From: Rodentolepis nana
Taxonomy: Eukaryota; Platyhelminthes; Cestoda; Cyclophyllidea; Hymenolepididae
Assembly (NCBI GenBank): GCA_900617975.1
Contig: UZAE01012319.1
Coordinates: 30,510 to 46,559, forward strand
Direction: 5' to 3'
DNA: 16,050 nucleotides
A program made the position numbers and the translations under genes. The notes under the pieces are model-generated. The model was given only the letters and a program-made list of their open reading frames with translations. It made no database searches and was not told the DNA's origin. Below are positions 1 to 8,251 of this stretch, piece by piece (the first letter of the stretch is position 1; every line of letters starts with the position of its first letter).

Positions 1-589
1 CAATTCCTTCAGGCATTTTCTTGTGCGATAAACCGATTTTACCATGGCCAATACATTAATACATACTCAACTGTATGGGGAATCGAGCAATCAAGTATGA
101 TTGTTGCATCATGGAGCTCAGCAAGCCTATGAGTTTTGTCTACCTCTTCTCGATTATCCTGAAATTGTAAGCTGGTGCGTTGAATACAAGAAGATATTTT
201 CTTCACAACCTATGAAGGGAAATGAAATAGAACAGCTTGAGCAACTCTTTTGGATCAAATAATAGTGACCAAAGGGCACTAAAACGGTTGACATGCACCT
301 ACATTAATCCAGATTACATGACACAATCTTTGAGTTTCTACTTGTGAATTTCACACTTGGTAAGGGTTGAGGAATTGGGAACCAAACCTCAAATAAAGTT
401 AGATCCTTTGGTGCCTCGAGAGCTCTCTCTCTCTTTGTTCCTTATTGGTTCCTTCTCATCTCTATCTTTGTTGAAGTCTCTCTCTATTTTAGCATGCCAG
501 TTGCCTTACAATATTGAAAATCAAAAAATTTTGTATTACTGCCTTCAGTTAAAATAATAATAATGAGCATAGCTTATTTCTCAACATAG
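1..589. other. Upstream sequence, probably intron of the TRPM gene
   Basis: It should be the intron before the S5 exon. No S4 or S4-S5 linker was found in any frame. It holds a 53-codon open frame at 101-262 (+) ending in TAA that includes YEFCLPLLDYPEIVSW; it is unrecognised and has no ATG start. A short CT-rich stretch lies near 421-436. Confidence 0.5.
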
Positions 590-791
590 GCCAAACACGA
601 TCTCTTGCCATATACAGCGATAATCTGCTTATTCTGGATCATGTATTGTGTGATATTTTCGGCTCTTGTGACTCGACCGCACAGTGCCCGTGATATATTT
701 GAGGCAATTAAATCCATCGTCTACTTGGCCGAATTGACTTTTTACCATATGTTCGGTGAATTTCAATTTAGCGAATTTGTTGGTCGTTTTG
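590..791 (+). CDS. Exon 1 in window: S5, pore helix and selectivity filter of TRPM channel
   Basis: The acceptor ends at 589 (ttctcaacatag) and the donor is TTTTG|GTAAGT. It starts in phase 0 and ends after one base of a codon. It codes for a hydrophobic S5 (TAIICLFWIMYCVIFSAL), a linker, and a pore helix ending HMFGEFQF. The FGE matches the FG(Q/E) filter region of TRPM channels; the Glu is the expected cation-coordinating residue. An in-frame TAG at 587-589 forces the exon to begin at 590. The preceding exon, which should carry S4 and the S4-S5 linker, was not found in bases 1-589. Confidence 0.88.
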
Positions 792-3700
792 GTAAGTTTA
801 TTGAATAAAAATCCTTGAAAAAATATAACTGTGTCGTAGACTTCATGTAACTATGTAGAACTTTTCTTACCGGCGTCACAACTTTGTTCGGGTTTGCATA
901 AAATCCCCCTTTCAATGTAATGGCCTTAAAGACCTACAGGATAAAACACATTTTACCAAATCAGATGGAAAAGAGTTGGATTGAATCAATGGTGGAGAGA
1001 GTTATTTATATCAAATGGCAGGCGTTTTGATAGTTATCATTAGCCCTTTAGTTGACTTCAGTCCTAACAGAGGGGAAGGAATATCAAAGAGACAAAATTG
1101 TCGTGCGAAGGGGGGAAGGGACAGAAGAGTGTTTCAAAGATGTAAAAGAGACAGGCACAAAGGTGGAGTAAAAGCTGAGGTGAGTACTGTAGAAGTAGTC
1201 GAATATGACGTACAGTGGTGGTAGTTTGTAGTCAGAAGTCAACTGCCACTTAATAGACTTTTTTGCCGTATGAGTATATTTGCCCATGGTGCACCACGTG
1301 GAGGTAAGTCTACCGCACATCCCAATGGTGGGGAGAGTAATGAAGGGTAGATGGGAGATGGGGGGGGGAGGGAGAAGGAGAGGAAAGATTAGTGGAAAAA
1401 GGGGGGAGGGTTGTTGGTATGACCCAGTCCATGCGTCACAAGGCCGTGCGTTAGTCATCGTATTTGTAAATCACATTTTGTGCAGGCACTTCAATGTGAC
1501 ACTTGGGTCAAAAAATCTCCACTAGGGTTAGTATAAGGGACAATAGAATTTGAAATACACCACTTGGCAATTTGTAGGTTTGCTTAACTTTAGCACACAC
1601 TTTACTAACTCACTAAGAGGACAACACCACTCAGTCCCCCCTCCCCCCCTCCTTGGTGTACTTTATTTCCTCTTTAATCACAAATCCAAGCTTGTAAAAG
1701 CAGTTAAGTTACGTAGCCCGAACATCTACAAACAAACACCCCACTGGTCTATCTCTACTCTCGTTTGTTTGATACCTCGAAAATCAAAATAATTCTTACA
1801 AGCACAGTAGCTTAACATGGAACAAATAGTTTAATTTTCAGCGAATTGATTAACAGATGCATAGCGTGAGGTGGAAAAATTTTACGCTTAACTAAGAGGT
1901 GCTACAAGACAACTAAAGACTTTGGTTCGCATTTACGCAGACAGCAAAACGATTGACTCTAAAATGGTCAAACAGTGTGTATCAATCAATTATGATATTT
2001 TTTCACTTTAGAAACGAATTTATGCACCACACCCTACATTTCTGGCTGCACCTATCCAACCTACATTGTGACAGTACCTGTTCTTACGGGAATTTTCACA
2101 ATATTAACCAACGTTATGCTCATCAATATGCTGATCGCTATTTTCACGTAAGATGTTTTTATTGTGTGGAATACACTTAACAAGCTACTGACATACAATT
2201 AAGTAAAGCTAATTCACGTTCAATAATTGTTTGTTCACCGAATCATTGAAACAATGTACCAAATTTTGTTATTTATAATAGGAAAACTTACGACGAAATG
2301 GAGAAGATAACGCAACAACTGTGGACCATGCAACGATATCGAATAATACAGTACATTCTTACCGAATCTGTACAACCTGGGCCCTTCCTTATCTTCTCGT
2401 TCGCCTATCAAATTATTATGTACATAAAGAATCCTGAAGCTCATAGGAATTCACAAAAACAACGAGCCTTCCGTAAGGATCACACCGCTTCGCTTTCATC
2501 CTTCTTTTATTCTCTTTCAGTTTATATGACACCCTGGAAGACAGGGAGAATGAGCTCTTTATTAAATTATTCAGACCCCAAAGAGTTAGGATTAATATCG
2601 TAGCTTTCTAATTGAATGTTTGAGTGTGTGCCCTTTTTCAAGTGGAAAATTGTAAGGTTATGGTATAGCTTGACTATGGAAGTGCTCATCACTTCTGGTT
2701 TTGTTTGCACATTGGGAAGAGTTCGAAAATTCTTTACCTGACTGATATACTGTGACCTTCTACATCGTGTCATTCATCCTTTTTATTTCGAAAGTGCAGT
2801 GAGGAGAATGGTAGTAGATGAAGAGTCGTTGACACCACCACCGATGAATGATATTGGAAATAAAGTCAAGGTGGGAAGCGAATAGAGAAATGAAAATGCT
2901 GGAAGAAATGGTCCTTTGGGAAAACTTGGAGGACTGAAAACATTGCAGGGGTTTATTGGAAAGATTTGCATCTCTTGCAGATAGTAGAGTTTTCCTTTTT
3001 TAAATTTGATCTACAGGGGGGGGGGCAGGGGGTGGGGTATTAAAAATGATGTCTTTCCATTCTGTTGAATGACCGGTCTATGCACCTTTGTCTCCATGGT
3101 TATTTAGACATTTATTTCGAGTAAACACTATCAAGGTGTAAATAGTCATGTCTTTGCATGTCTTCATCCCCATTGACTATTTCCATGTAACTTGAAGGTA
3201 AATCCTTCGAGGATGACCCAGGTCGTGAGCGACAGTTAATCAATTGGGAGAAGTTGAGTGCACTGATTGAAATGGGAATGCAAGAAGCTGAAGAGGTATT
3301 CGAGGATTCTTCAGAAAGAAATTCACATCATTCCAAGAGACGCAACGAAACGTTAACTCGAACTTTAGCTCGTTCAGGTCGCACATTGATGACTCCAACT
3401 GTAGTTTTTGACAATCTTGCCACACCGAACGAAACAGCAGATGGTTTTGAGAAGCAAATCAGTAGTATTGAATCAAAGCTGGAGAAGATAACTAACATTG
3501 TGAGTATTGATTTGATTTCCTCGATATGGCAATAGATTCTTGTTATAATGCAGTCTAATCTGACAACACATATTTGTTTTTACCTTTTGAAGCTTTCTGA
3601 TAAGGGTGGAACTTTCTTGCCTCGAACACCACTGAGTCCCAGTCGAAAAGGTATATTCCTTGAAGTTTTTTTAAATTTATACGTGTTCGGAAATGTGTCA

Positions 3701-6111
3701 TTTCCTCTTCCATTCTCTCCTAGTTTCATTGGCTCCTTCAAGGGTTGAAAGCAACGTTTCCTCATTGGCCATGAAAGACAGTGAGGATGGTCCAATTGTC
3801 TTGCAATGGTTGAACCATCAAATAGCAATCTTCACATCACTGACGAGTGAGATTACTCCCCATTCTCTAGATCCGCCAATTCCGTGGGAAGTAAGCTCGC
3901 CTCCAGTTGATTGATTTTAACTGCACAATGTTAACAAATTTATTGTTGAGACTCCGTTGAAAGCCCCCTAACCTTTAAAGTATATGCCATAAGTAGTGTC
4001 TGCTAGGATCTATGGAGCAATGGAAGAATGAAGTGAAGAATTTATCAAACGAAGGGGAAAGATAGAGTAGACAACTCTGGATTGATTAACCGATTATTGT
4101 GACACCAAGTTGTGATTGTATTTGGCTGGCTTATTTAAATTATGTGATAGATGCATTAACTCCAGTGAACTCTCTTAGTGTAATCACTATTCATGGCGTA
4201 TCTAAATGTGTGCTATTCTGGTTCAGGGAAAGGTAGATTTGGATAAATCAAATAGTCCCATGAAGAGGGAAAGAGGACCATGATAATGAAGAAATAAACA
4301 ATATTACGAACTCATTAGGTTGTGTAATTATAGTCATTCGGTACATAGAAATCGTTATTTTGTGACATTTCTGAAGATGATGAAAATGTAATATCGATTG
4401 ACTTTGTAGTAAATTAAAGTATTTAATAATGTGTATTTTACTACACCAAGGTGCCCTATCCAAAGTACAATCCAATTTCATGGACCCCTCGAAAATGCAT
4501 GGTTGTTCACTGGTTAAGTAGAAATGAGTCTCTAAATGCGGCTAAGCCACGCAAGACCTCCTTTGCCTCTTCAACTGGCAGCAATGCCGGAGAAGATCAC
4601 ATGAATCCAGAAGGTCGAGTTGGAACAAAGGGAAAGGGATTGCTTCCAGAAGTAGGTGAAAATGCGGCCTGCGTACTAGTTGTTACTCGTGGTGCAAGTG
4701 ATGAAGAGATACTTGTTTTGAAAGGAGTTCATCATCACGCTCAATTTCCCTGGGTAGGCCGTGGTTCTTTTGACCTAAGTTGGCCTAATTACTTTTACTA
4801 AACTGAATTATCGATTTCTTTGATTCTAGTTCCTCTGTCTTCATCCTCAGAGCTGCTCGCAAGCAACGTGTTATCGTGGACTGATTCGACTCTTTTGTCA
4901 GTCAACAATAAATGATGAGGCAGTCCATAAAGTCGTCATTGATGATTTCGTTGCCTACTTTGTTAAATATGTGGGTATTTTTGGACTTGCTTATTTGCAT
5001 CTGCCTCCACAGAATTGGGCTAAAAATAGGCGTTTTGTAAAATTTTTAGGCGAAAATAGGAGTGGTATCGGATCCGATAAATTGTGATAACGCCTGGATC
5101 AGTATTACAGCGATTCATATTCAAATTCCAATGGAATACAAATTGGTTGAGGAGATAGAACAAGTGAGTTAACTATTTGAAATATTGATAGCCTTGACAT
5201 TTTTCTCAAGTTGGTTCCATGAGAGTTGAAGTGAAATTTTAATTTTAAATAAGGAATGTGATTCCGCACGTATTAATTCTCCTGGTCTCCCAGTATCTTC
5301 CCAAATTTGAGTTTATTGGTGGAGATTAATATGACTTGAAATTCAAAGAGGGTATGAATAGAATTTATATCTGTTTTGCTAAATTGAGTGTGAGCACATG
5401 CAGTCGGAGAGATAATTAATTTCGCCACAAGTTTAAAAGAAACAGAAGTTTCGCTGAAACAACTTGCAGATAGATATCTTCACTCCAGTTAGCATGTCTT
5501 GTGAATGATTTTTGTTTAAAATGCGGAGGTCTATGCTTTGTTTGGTGTCATATGAAAGTCACTGTGACCTTGTGGAAGAGAATGCACTGACTGTTATTAT
5601 GGCCATACCACTCTTCAATTATGCAACGTATAAACCCCAGTGTCCTCAGAAAGATAGCAAATCTCGACTGGATCATGTCTCAATACATTGCCTAGTTACA
5701 TCAGAGGGTGGAAAATAGAAGATTCAAGACTCAAGTGTGTGGAAAATGAAAAAAATCACTTTAACACACATTGAATTAGTGGTTTTGAAAGTATTGCCTT
5801 AAAATTTGATTAAGAAGCTGAAGCATCTCAATCGATTGGAAGTGGCCTTCAGCATTGTAGAATTCTGTTGCATCAGTTGGTACAGATTTGCGTGAATGAC
5901 AGTAGGAGTAGATGGAGCAATGACGTGCTCACAAGTTTCAATAGCCTGTTTATGTATTGCGAATTGTACAACAAGGAAGGTAGATGGTTACGTTCTTTCC
6001 ATTTTTTCTTAGATGCTGTCGATACGAGAGTGCGCGGTTTTGTGGGTTCCGAGAGAAGAGTTACCGAAACTTCGAAAAAGTCATCTAGAGGCTATGGAAG
6101 CCGTTATTTAA
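590..6111 (+). CDS. TRPM2-like cation channel with C-terminal NUDT9-H domain (3' part, 10 exons)
   Basis: Partial gene for a TRPM-family tetrameric cation channel of the plasma membrane. The join 590-791, 2012-2147, 2282-2472, 3198-3499, 3593-3650, 3724-3890, 4451-4753, 4851-4970, 5050-5163, 6013-6111 gives 563 residues with all phases compatible and no internal stop. Residue numbers below refer to this fragment. Order: S5 (about 8-27), pore helix and FGE filter (55-57), paired cysteines (72, 80), S6 (about 88-112), TRP helix with W127, linker and coiled coil (about 180-277), then a NUDT9-H domain from about 345 to the end. In TRPM2 this domain senses ADP-ribose; whether it does so here is unknown. 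The N-terminal MHR domains and S1-S4 are outside the window. Seen: exon structure and motifs. Inferred: exact splice sites of exons 8 and 9. TRPM8-type is excluded by the C-terminal domain. Confidence 0.88.
1006..1323 (-). mobile_element. SINE-like element, copy 1 (in intron 1)
   Basis: Runs from CAAATGGCAGGCGTTTTGAT at 1012 to CGCACATCCC at 1323. It is flanked by near-identical 18-base direct repeats, 988-1005 and 1324-1341 (16 of 18 identical, starting AATGGTGG), consistent with a target-site duplication. The AT-rich tail lies on the left (TTATAT), so the element reads on the minus strand, antisense to the channel gene. It contains CACGTG near its right end. No coding capacity. Confidence 0.8.
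1345..1410 (+). repeat. G-rich purine tract in intron 1
   Basis: Several runs of three or more G (1345-1347, 1353-1355, 1360-1368, 1370-1372) fit a G-quadruplex pattern on the sense strand of the channel gene, followed by a second G6-A-G3 run near 1401-1410. It lies just beyond SINE-like copy 1. Confidence 0.7.
2012..2147 (+). CDS. Exon 2: pore turret cysteines and S6
   Basis: The acceptor is tttttcactttag and the donor is CAC|GTAAGA. The first two bases complete a GAA codon begun by exon 1. It codes for a short turret with two cysteines eight residues apart, then S6 (TGIFTILTNVMLINMLIAIF). Human TRPM2 has an equivalent, essential cysteine pair, so a disulfide is likely. The N-x-x-LINMLIAIF core is the TRPM S6 signature. 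The exon ends after two bases of a Thr codon, which exon 3 completes. Confidence 0.9.
2282..2472 (+). CDS. Exon 3: TRP helix and post-TRP segment
   Basis: The acceptor is gttatttataatag and the donor is CCTTCC|GTAAGG. It codes for the TRP helix with LWTMQRY (family form W-K-F-Q-R-Y), followed by a PGPFLIFS segment that matches the PPPxIxxSH stretch after the TRP helix in TRPM proteins. The TRP helix couples the gate to the cytosolic domains. The exon ends in phase 1. Its last base plus GT of exon 4 makes the same Arg codon that reading through the donor would give. Confidence 0.88.
3016..3037 (+). repeat. G10-CA-G5-T-G4 run in intron 3
   Basis: Ten consecutive G, then CA, five G, T and four G, in an otherwise AT-rich intron on the coding strand, about 160 bases before exon 4. 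The pattern satisfies a G-quadruplex rule. A structure near an acceptor can affect splicing; any such effect is inference. Confidence 0.8.
3198..3499 (+). CDS. Exon 4: rib-helix linker and start of coiled coil
   Basis: Begins after cttgaag at 3197 and ends at ATT|GTGAGT in phase 0. The in-frame TAA at 3188 limits the upstream extension. It contains an acidic W-E stretch (RERQLINWEKL), as in the cytosolic helices of TRPM proteins, a basic Ser/Thr-rich stretch (KRRNETLTRTLARSGRTL), and a heptad-like segment ending SSIESKLEKITNI that fits the TRPM C-terminal coiled coil used for tetramer assembly. The acceptor has a weak pyrimidine tract, but its phase agrees with exon 3 and the reading frame is open throughout. 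Confidence 0.82.
3593..3650 (+). CDS. Exon 5: short Ser/Pro linker exon
   Basis: A 58-base exon with a good acceptor (tgttttaccttttgaag) and donor AAAAG|GTATAT. It enters in phase 0 and leaves in phase 1. It codes for a Gly/Pro/Ser linker (GGTFLPRTPLSPSRK) between the coiled coil and the NUDT9-H domain. The TPLSPS motif is a possible proline-directed phosphorylation site; that is inference only. Confidence 0.78.
3724..3890 (+). CDS. Exon 6: linker into NUDT9-H domain
   Basis: It has a strong acceptor (cctcttccattctctcctag) and the donor GAA|GTAAGC. The two first bases complete a Val codon. The sequence runs from a Ser-rich linker through a helix (IVLQWLNHQIAIFTSL) to DPPIPWE at the end. The PWE resembles the start of the NUDT9-H domain of TRPM2 (VPWE in the human protein). 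It ends in phase 0. Confidence 0.82.
3891..4450. other. Intron 6 of the TRPM-like gene
   Basis: AT-rich intron between GTAAGC and ctacaccaag. Nothing else recognisable was seen. Confidence 0.7.
4451..4753 (+). CDS. Exon 7: N-terminal half of NUDT9-H domain
   Basis: 101 codons between ctacaccaag and TGG|GTAGGC, phase 0 at both ends. It carries the family landmark MNPEGRVGTKGKGLL, equivalent to NPxGRTGxxGRGxL of NUDT9 and TRPM2, then VLVVTR and a beta strand EILVLKG leading to HAQFPW. The last residues occupy the position where Nudix proteins have W-A-(I/L)-P-G-G, so the exon stops at the edge of the Nudix box. An insert rich in Ser, Lys and Asn (about residues 376-400 of the fragment) has no obvious counterpart. 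Confidence 0.87.
4851..4970 (+). CDS. Exon 8: degenerate Nudix-box segment
   Basis: 40 codons. The frame gives SCSQATCYRGLIRLFCQS and then a hydrophobic DDFVAYFVKY. It sits where the Nudix box (GX5EX7REUXEEXGU) belongs. No Gly-Gly, no catalytic Glu and no REU..EE remain; only the LIRLF helix core resembles LKRIL of human TRPM2. The acceptor at 4850 (tcatcctcag) is chosen, but an upstream acceptor at 4829 (tgattctag) would add seven in-frame residues. The donor may be TAT|GTGGGT (4970, chosen) or GTGG|GTATTT (4974) if paired with an acceptor at 5059 or 5062. Confidence 0.75.
5050..5163 (+). CDS. Exon 9: NUDT9-H DPxNxDNAW segment
   Basis: The acceptor is taaaatttttag and the donor is CAA|GTGAGT, phase 0 at both ends as modelled. 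It contains VSDPINCDNAWISITAIHI, which lines up closely with the DDPRNTDNAWxET strand of NUDT9 and TRPM2 and is the clearest single proof of family. It continues IPMEYKLVEEIEQ. The alternative start at 5060 (phase 1, from donor 4974) shortens the junction by two residues and keeps the frame. Confidence 0.87.
5164..6012. other. Intron 9 of the TRPM-like gene
   Basis: It is 849 bases, GTGAGT to ttttttcttag. It contains a 68-codon open frame at 5512-5718 (+) with the run IPLFNYATYK. This superficially recalls the closing Nudix strand, but it is not joined in phase to exon 9, and exon 10 already supplies that strand. Confidence 0.65.
6013..6111 (+). CDS. Exon 10: C-terminal strand and helix of NUDT9-H, stop codon
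   Basis: It has a very strong acceptor (tctttccattttttcttag) and 32 codons followed by TAA at 6109-6111. The sequence AVLWVPREELPKL followed by a helix with SHLEAMEAV matches the end of Nudix-fold NUDT9-H domains (xxRWxxVDxxxPLYxxH...). Entry in phase 0 agrees with exon 9. The protein ends four residues after the helix core, close to the usual TRPM2 end. A longer frame crosses the same bases (5868-6125) but lacks family similarity. Confidence 0.86.
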   Translation: MLSIRECAVLWVPREELPKLRKSHLEAMEAVI

Positions 6112-6946
6112 AAGCTTTTACGTGAAAACTCTCAATTTTTTCTTTATTTACTTATATTATTATATTTTTCCGAATGACAGTCTCGTTGTTTCGAAATTTT
6201 TTCTTCTTTTGTGATTGGGCCTCTCACATTCAGTTCATGTCATCTTTGTGGGCATATTCTGCTTAACGACAAATTTTAGGCACCCTGGATACTTCATTGT
6301 TTTTCAACCCTTGAACTCCCTGCAGGATCATACGGTCGTCTTTCAAAATAAGCTCCATTGGTACTTGACCCCTTATTGAGGGCGCTCTCCCCGTTTGAAA
6401 CACGCTCAATACGTGTCTATGTAGCCTTTGCTTGATACTCCACCCAAACTCATCAAGTCGGCGGGCATCAGTCTGCTGTGTAAGACACGCGTGAGTGCTG
6501 TTGGATGCATTTTTCAAAAATTCGGACGTTTAAAGATTAAATAAGATTTCCAATCACTCTAATTCATTCTCTGATGGATAAGCTGCCTTCGATCCAATGT
6601 TGCATTGTGAAGACGGTAGATATTTGTGTTTCCTATTAAATTAATCCGGCAAATGCAGTGAATGGGGTTTGAATATGTGCGATGAATTCGAGGTGCCGCC
6701 CTTTGAGAAATTATCTATTAAAAGAGAGTGCAACTGAAAATGCATTCTGAGAGAATTATGAATATGCCAATCACTCAGTGTGACTTTTGCCGTATTAATT
6801 ACTTTAAGGTGTTTAGTTTATTTAATGACACAGCAGCGCATTTTTTACTGTTGTGACACTATTTTGGAGAGCAATAGCTATGCATATTATTGACAAATAC
6901 TTTACAATATCCAAGCAAATATCAAAGTTGTGTTTGTCAATAATTC
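6112..6946. other. 3' flank of the TRPM-like gene
   Basis: The sequence after the stop is U-rich (6133-6168) and is probably 3' UTR. No AATAAA is seen close to the stop; a variant ATTAAA lies at 6536-6541. An 84-codon open frame on the minus strand (6263-6517) stands in a patch of higher GC and includes ACLTQQTDARRLDEFGW. I do not recognise it, and there is no supporting context. Confidence 0.4.
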
Positions 6947-7251
6947 CAAATGGCAGGTATTTTGATAGTTATCATTAGCCCTTTAGTTGATTTCGGGCTT
7001 CACGGGAGAGAGGAACATAAAAGTGATAAAAAATTCGACAGGGGGAAAGAAGAGCGATTCACAGATGTAACAGAGAGACAGACACAAAGGCAGAGAAAAG
7101 GCTAGATGAGTACTGTGGAAGGGGTCGAATATGACATACAGTGGGGTGATGGTAGGTTGAAGTCAGAAGTCAACTGCCAGTTAATAGACTTTTTTGCCGT
7201 ATGAGTATACGTTGCCCAGGGTGCACCACGTGGAGGTAAGTCTATCGCACA
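6947..7251 (-). mobile_element. SINE-like element, copy 2
   Basis: Full-length copy from CAAATGGCAGG to TCTATCGCACA. On the minus strand TGGTGCACCCTGG (7216-7228) resembles a Pol III A box, and TATTCGACCCC (7121-7131) resembles a B box, about 85 bases apart. Possible target-site duplication: ATATCAAAGTTGT at about 6919-6932 against ATATGCAAAGTAAT at about 7255-7268, which needs one gap, so it is weaker than in copies 1, 3 and 4. Confidence 0.78.
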
Positions 7252-8251
7252 CAGCATATGCAAAGTAATAAAATCATTAGTTTGTTATTTTTCTTCTCTT
7301 ATATTGAAATTGAAATGAAAGAAACCCAAAGGTTAAGTTGGTGCTACTTTCACATATCTTCTTCAGTAACAACAATGCTCTTTATACAATTCCATTTAAT
7401 TTCCAAATTATTTTTGCCGTAAGTAGACTGAAATTGTGGGATTCAAACATGTTGGCCAACATCTCGTTATTTCTCATGCATTTCTTTTAGATTTGATTGG
7501 TTGGAGCGCATTTGGAAATATAATCTAGTAAGACCTTGGATGACAACTACAGAATTCGTCATTGTCATAACATGTAGGCTATGTGGTGAGATGATTTTTG
7601 ACCCATCAGTACAAATCCATTTCCGTATGCCACGCGTTTAAAAGTTCAAGAGGGCTTACCAACCTCTCTCTCTCTCCCGCGTTCATATCTTGGAGGGCGC
7701 CGTAAGGAAACCTTTACAACCACTTTATAGTGGCACTCAAACCGAATGAATTTATCCTCAATCGACAGATGGGAGCCACTACACCTCCATAGTGTAAACC
7801 ACTTCCTGCAAACTCGTATTCTGTTTGGCCTGCACCTACTCATGCTGTGTCGGCACCTACGGACTCTATGGAACCTTCAACACCTCCTGTCCAGTTCTCA
7901 TTTCAAGGAACTCGAAGCCCTACCGGTTCACTTTATTGGATCTTTCAAGCCAAATTTCTAGCACTCGCTATCATTATTTCCAGTAGCCATCACCAAATCC
8001 TACGAATTACTATTATTTAAGAAGTTGTTTTAAATAACTTATTTACAATTTTATTATTGCTTATTAGTTGGGGTAGATTTTTTTTCTCCAATTTTCGTTT
8101 ATTATCGAGCAATTAAATTTGCAACTAATCGGATATTAGAATTAGGAAAATATAATCGAATTCATGGCTGGGAACCAAACAGTTTGTTATAATTTGATAT
8201 TATTTGCACATTTTTTTGCATATGGACATCTGAATTAAGGCGGAATGTTTA
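7252..8251. other. Spacer between SINE-like copies 2 and 3, with a possible orphan exon
   Basis: AT-rich on both sides of a GC-richer block at about 7640-7960. A CT-dinucleotide run lies near 7662-7676. The open frame at 7793-8020 is listed separately. Nothing else recognisable. Confidence 0.5.
7793..8020 (+). CDS. Possible terminal exon coding a Pro/Ser/Thr-rich tail (unrecognised)
   Basis: 75 open codons ending in TAA. They begin directly after a possible acceptor (cacctccatag at 7792) and have no ATG near the start. The first 45 residues are rich in Pro, Ser, Thr and Ala (ANSYSVWPAPTHAVSAP, PSTPPVQFSFQGTRSPTG), a composition typical of disordered coding sequence and not of random AT-rich DNA; the last third is hydrophobic. 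No upstream exon was found, and an overlapping frame (7746-7961) is also open. It may be an exon of an unseen gene, a decayed pseudogene piece or chance. Confidence 0.25.
   Translation, partial: CKPLPANSYSVWPAPTHAVSAPTDSMEPSTPPVQFSFQGTRSPTGSLYWIFQAKFLALAIIISSSHHQILRITII

Noticed and set aside
357..557. 66-codon frame with EELGTKPQIKL, tested as the missing S4-S5 exon
   Set aside because: It lacks the arginine-bearing S4 helix and the LGPxII motif of TRPM channels, and its splice sites do not connect in phase to exon 1.
1006..1323. MITE (DNA transposon) interpretation of the repeat family
   Set aside because: A 10-base internal inverted repeat (AGTTGACTTC / GAAGTCAACT) exists, but the ends are not inverted repeats, TSDs vary in length, and one end has an AT-rich tail.
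1084..1458. 124-codon minus-strand frame, the longest in the window
   Set aside because: It lies mostly in SINE-like copy 1 and the adjoining G-rich tract. The Pro/Leu/Ser runs come from the purine-rich DNA, and the same frame is broken in other copies.
2521..2601. Possible exon reading LYDTLEDRENELFIKLF after a good acceptor (ctctttcag)
   Set aside because: The intron from donor 2473 would be only 48 bases, and the resulting phase gives the other frame, which stops at once. Splicing from 2472 to 3198 keeps the phase and gives a family-like sequence.
5512..5718. 68-codon frame with IPLFNYATYK, recalling the final Nudix strand
   Set aside because: No acceptor joins it in phase to exon 9, and exon 10 at 6013-6111 supplies the expected strand and helix with an excellent acceptor and correct phase.
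5868..6125. 85-codon + strand frame overlapping exon 10
   Set aside because: It runs through the strong acceptor at 6012 in a different frame and has no TRPM or Nudix similarity; it is a shadow.
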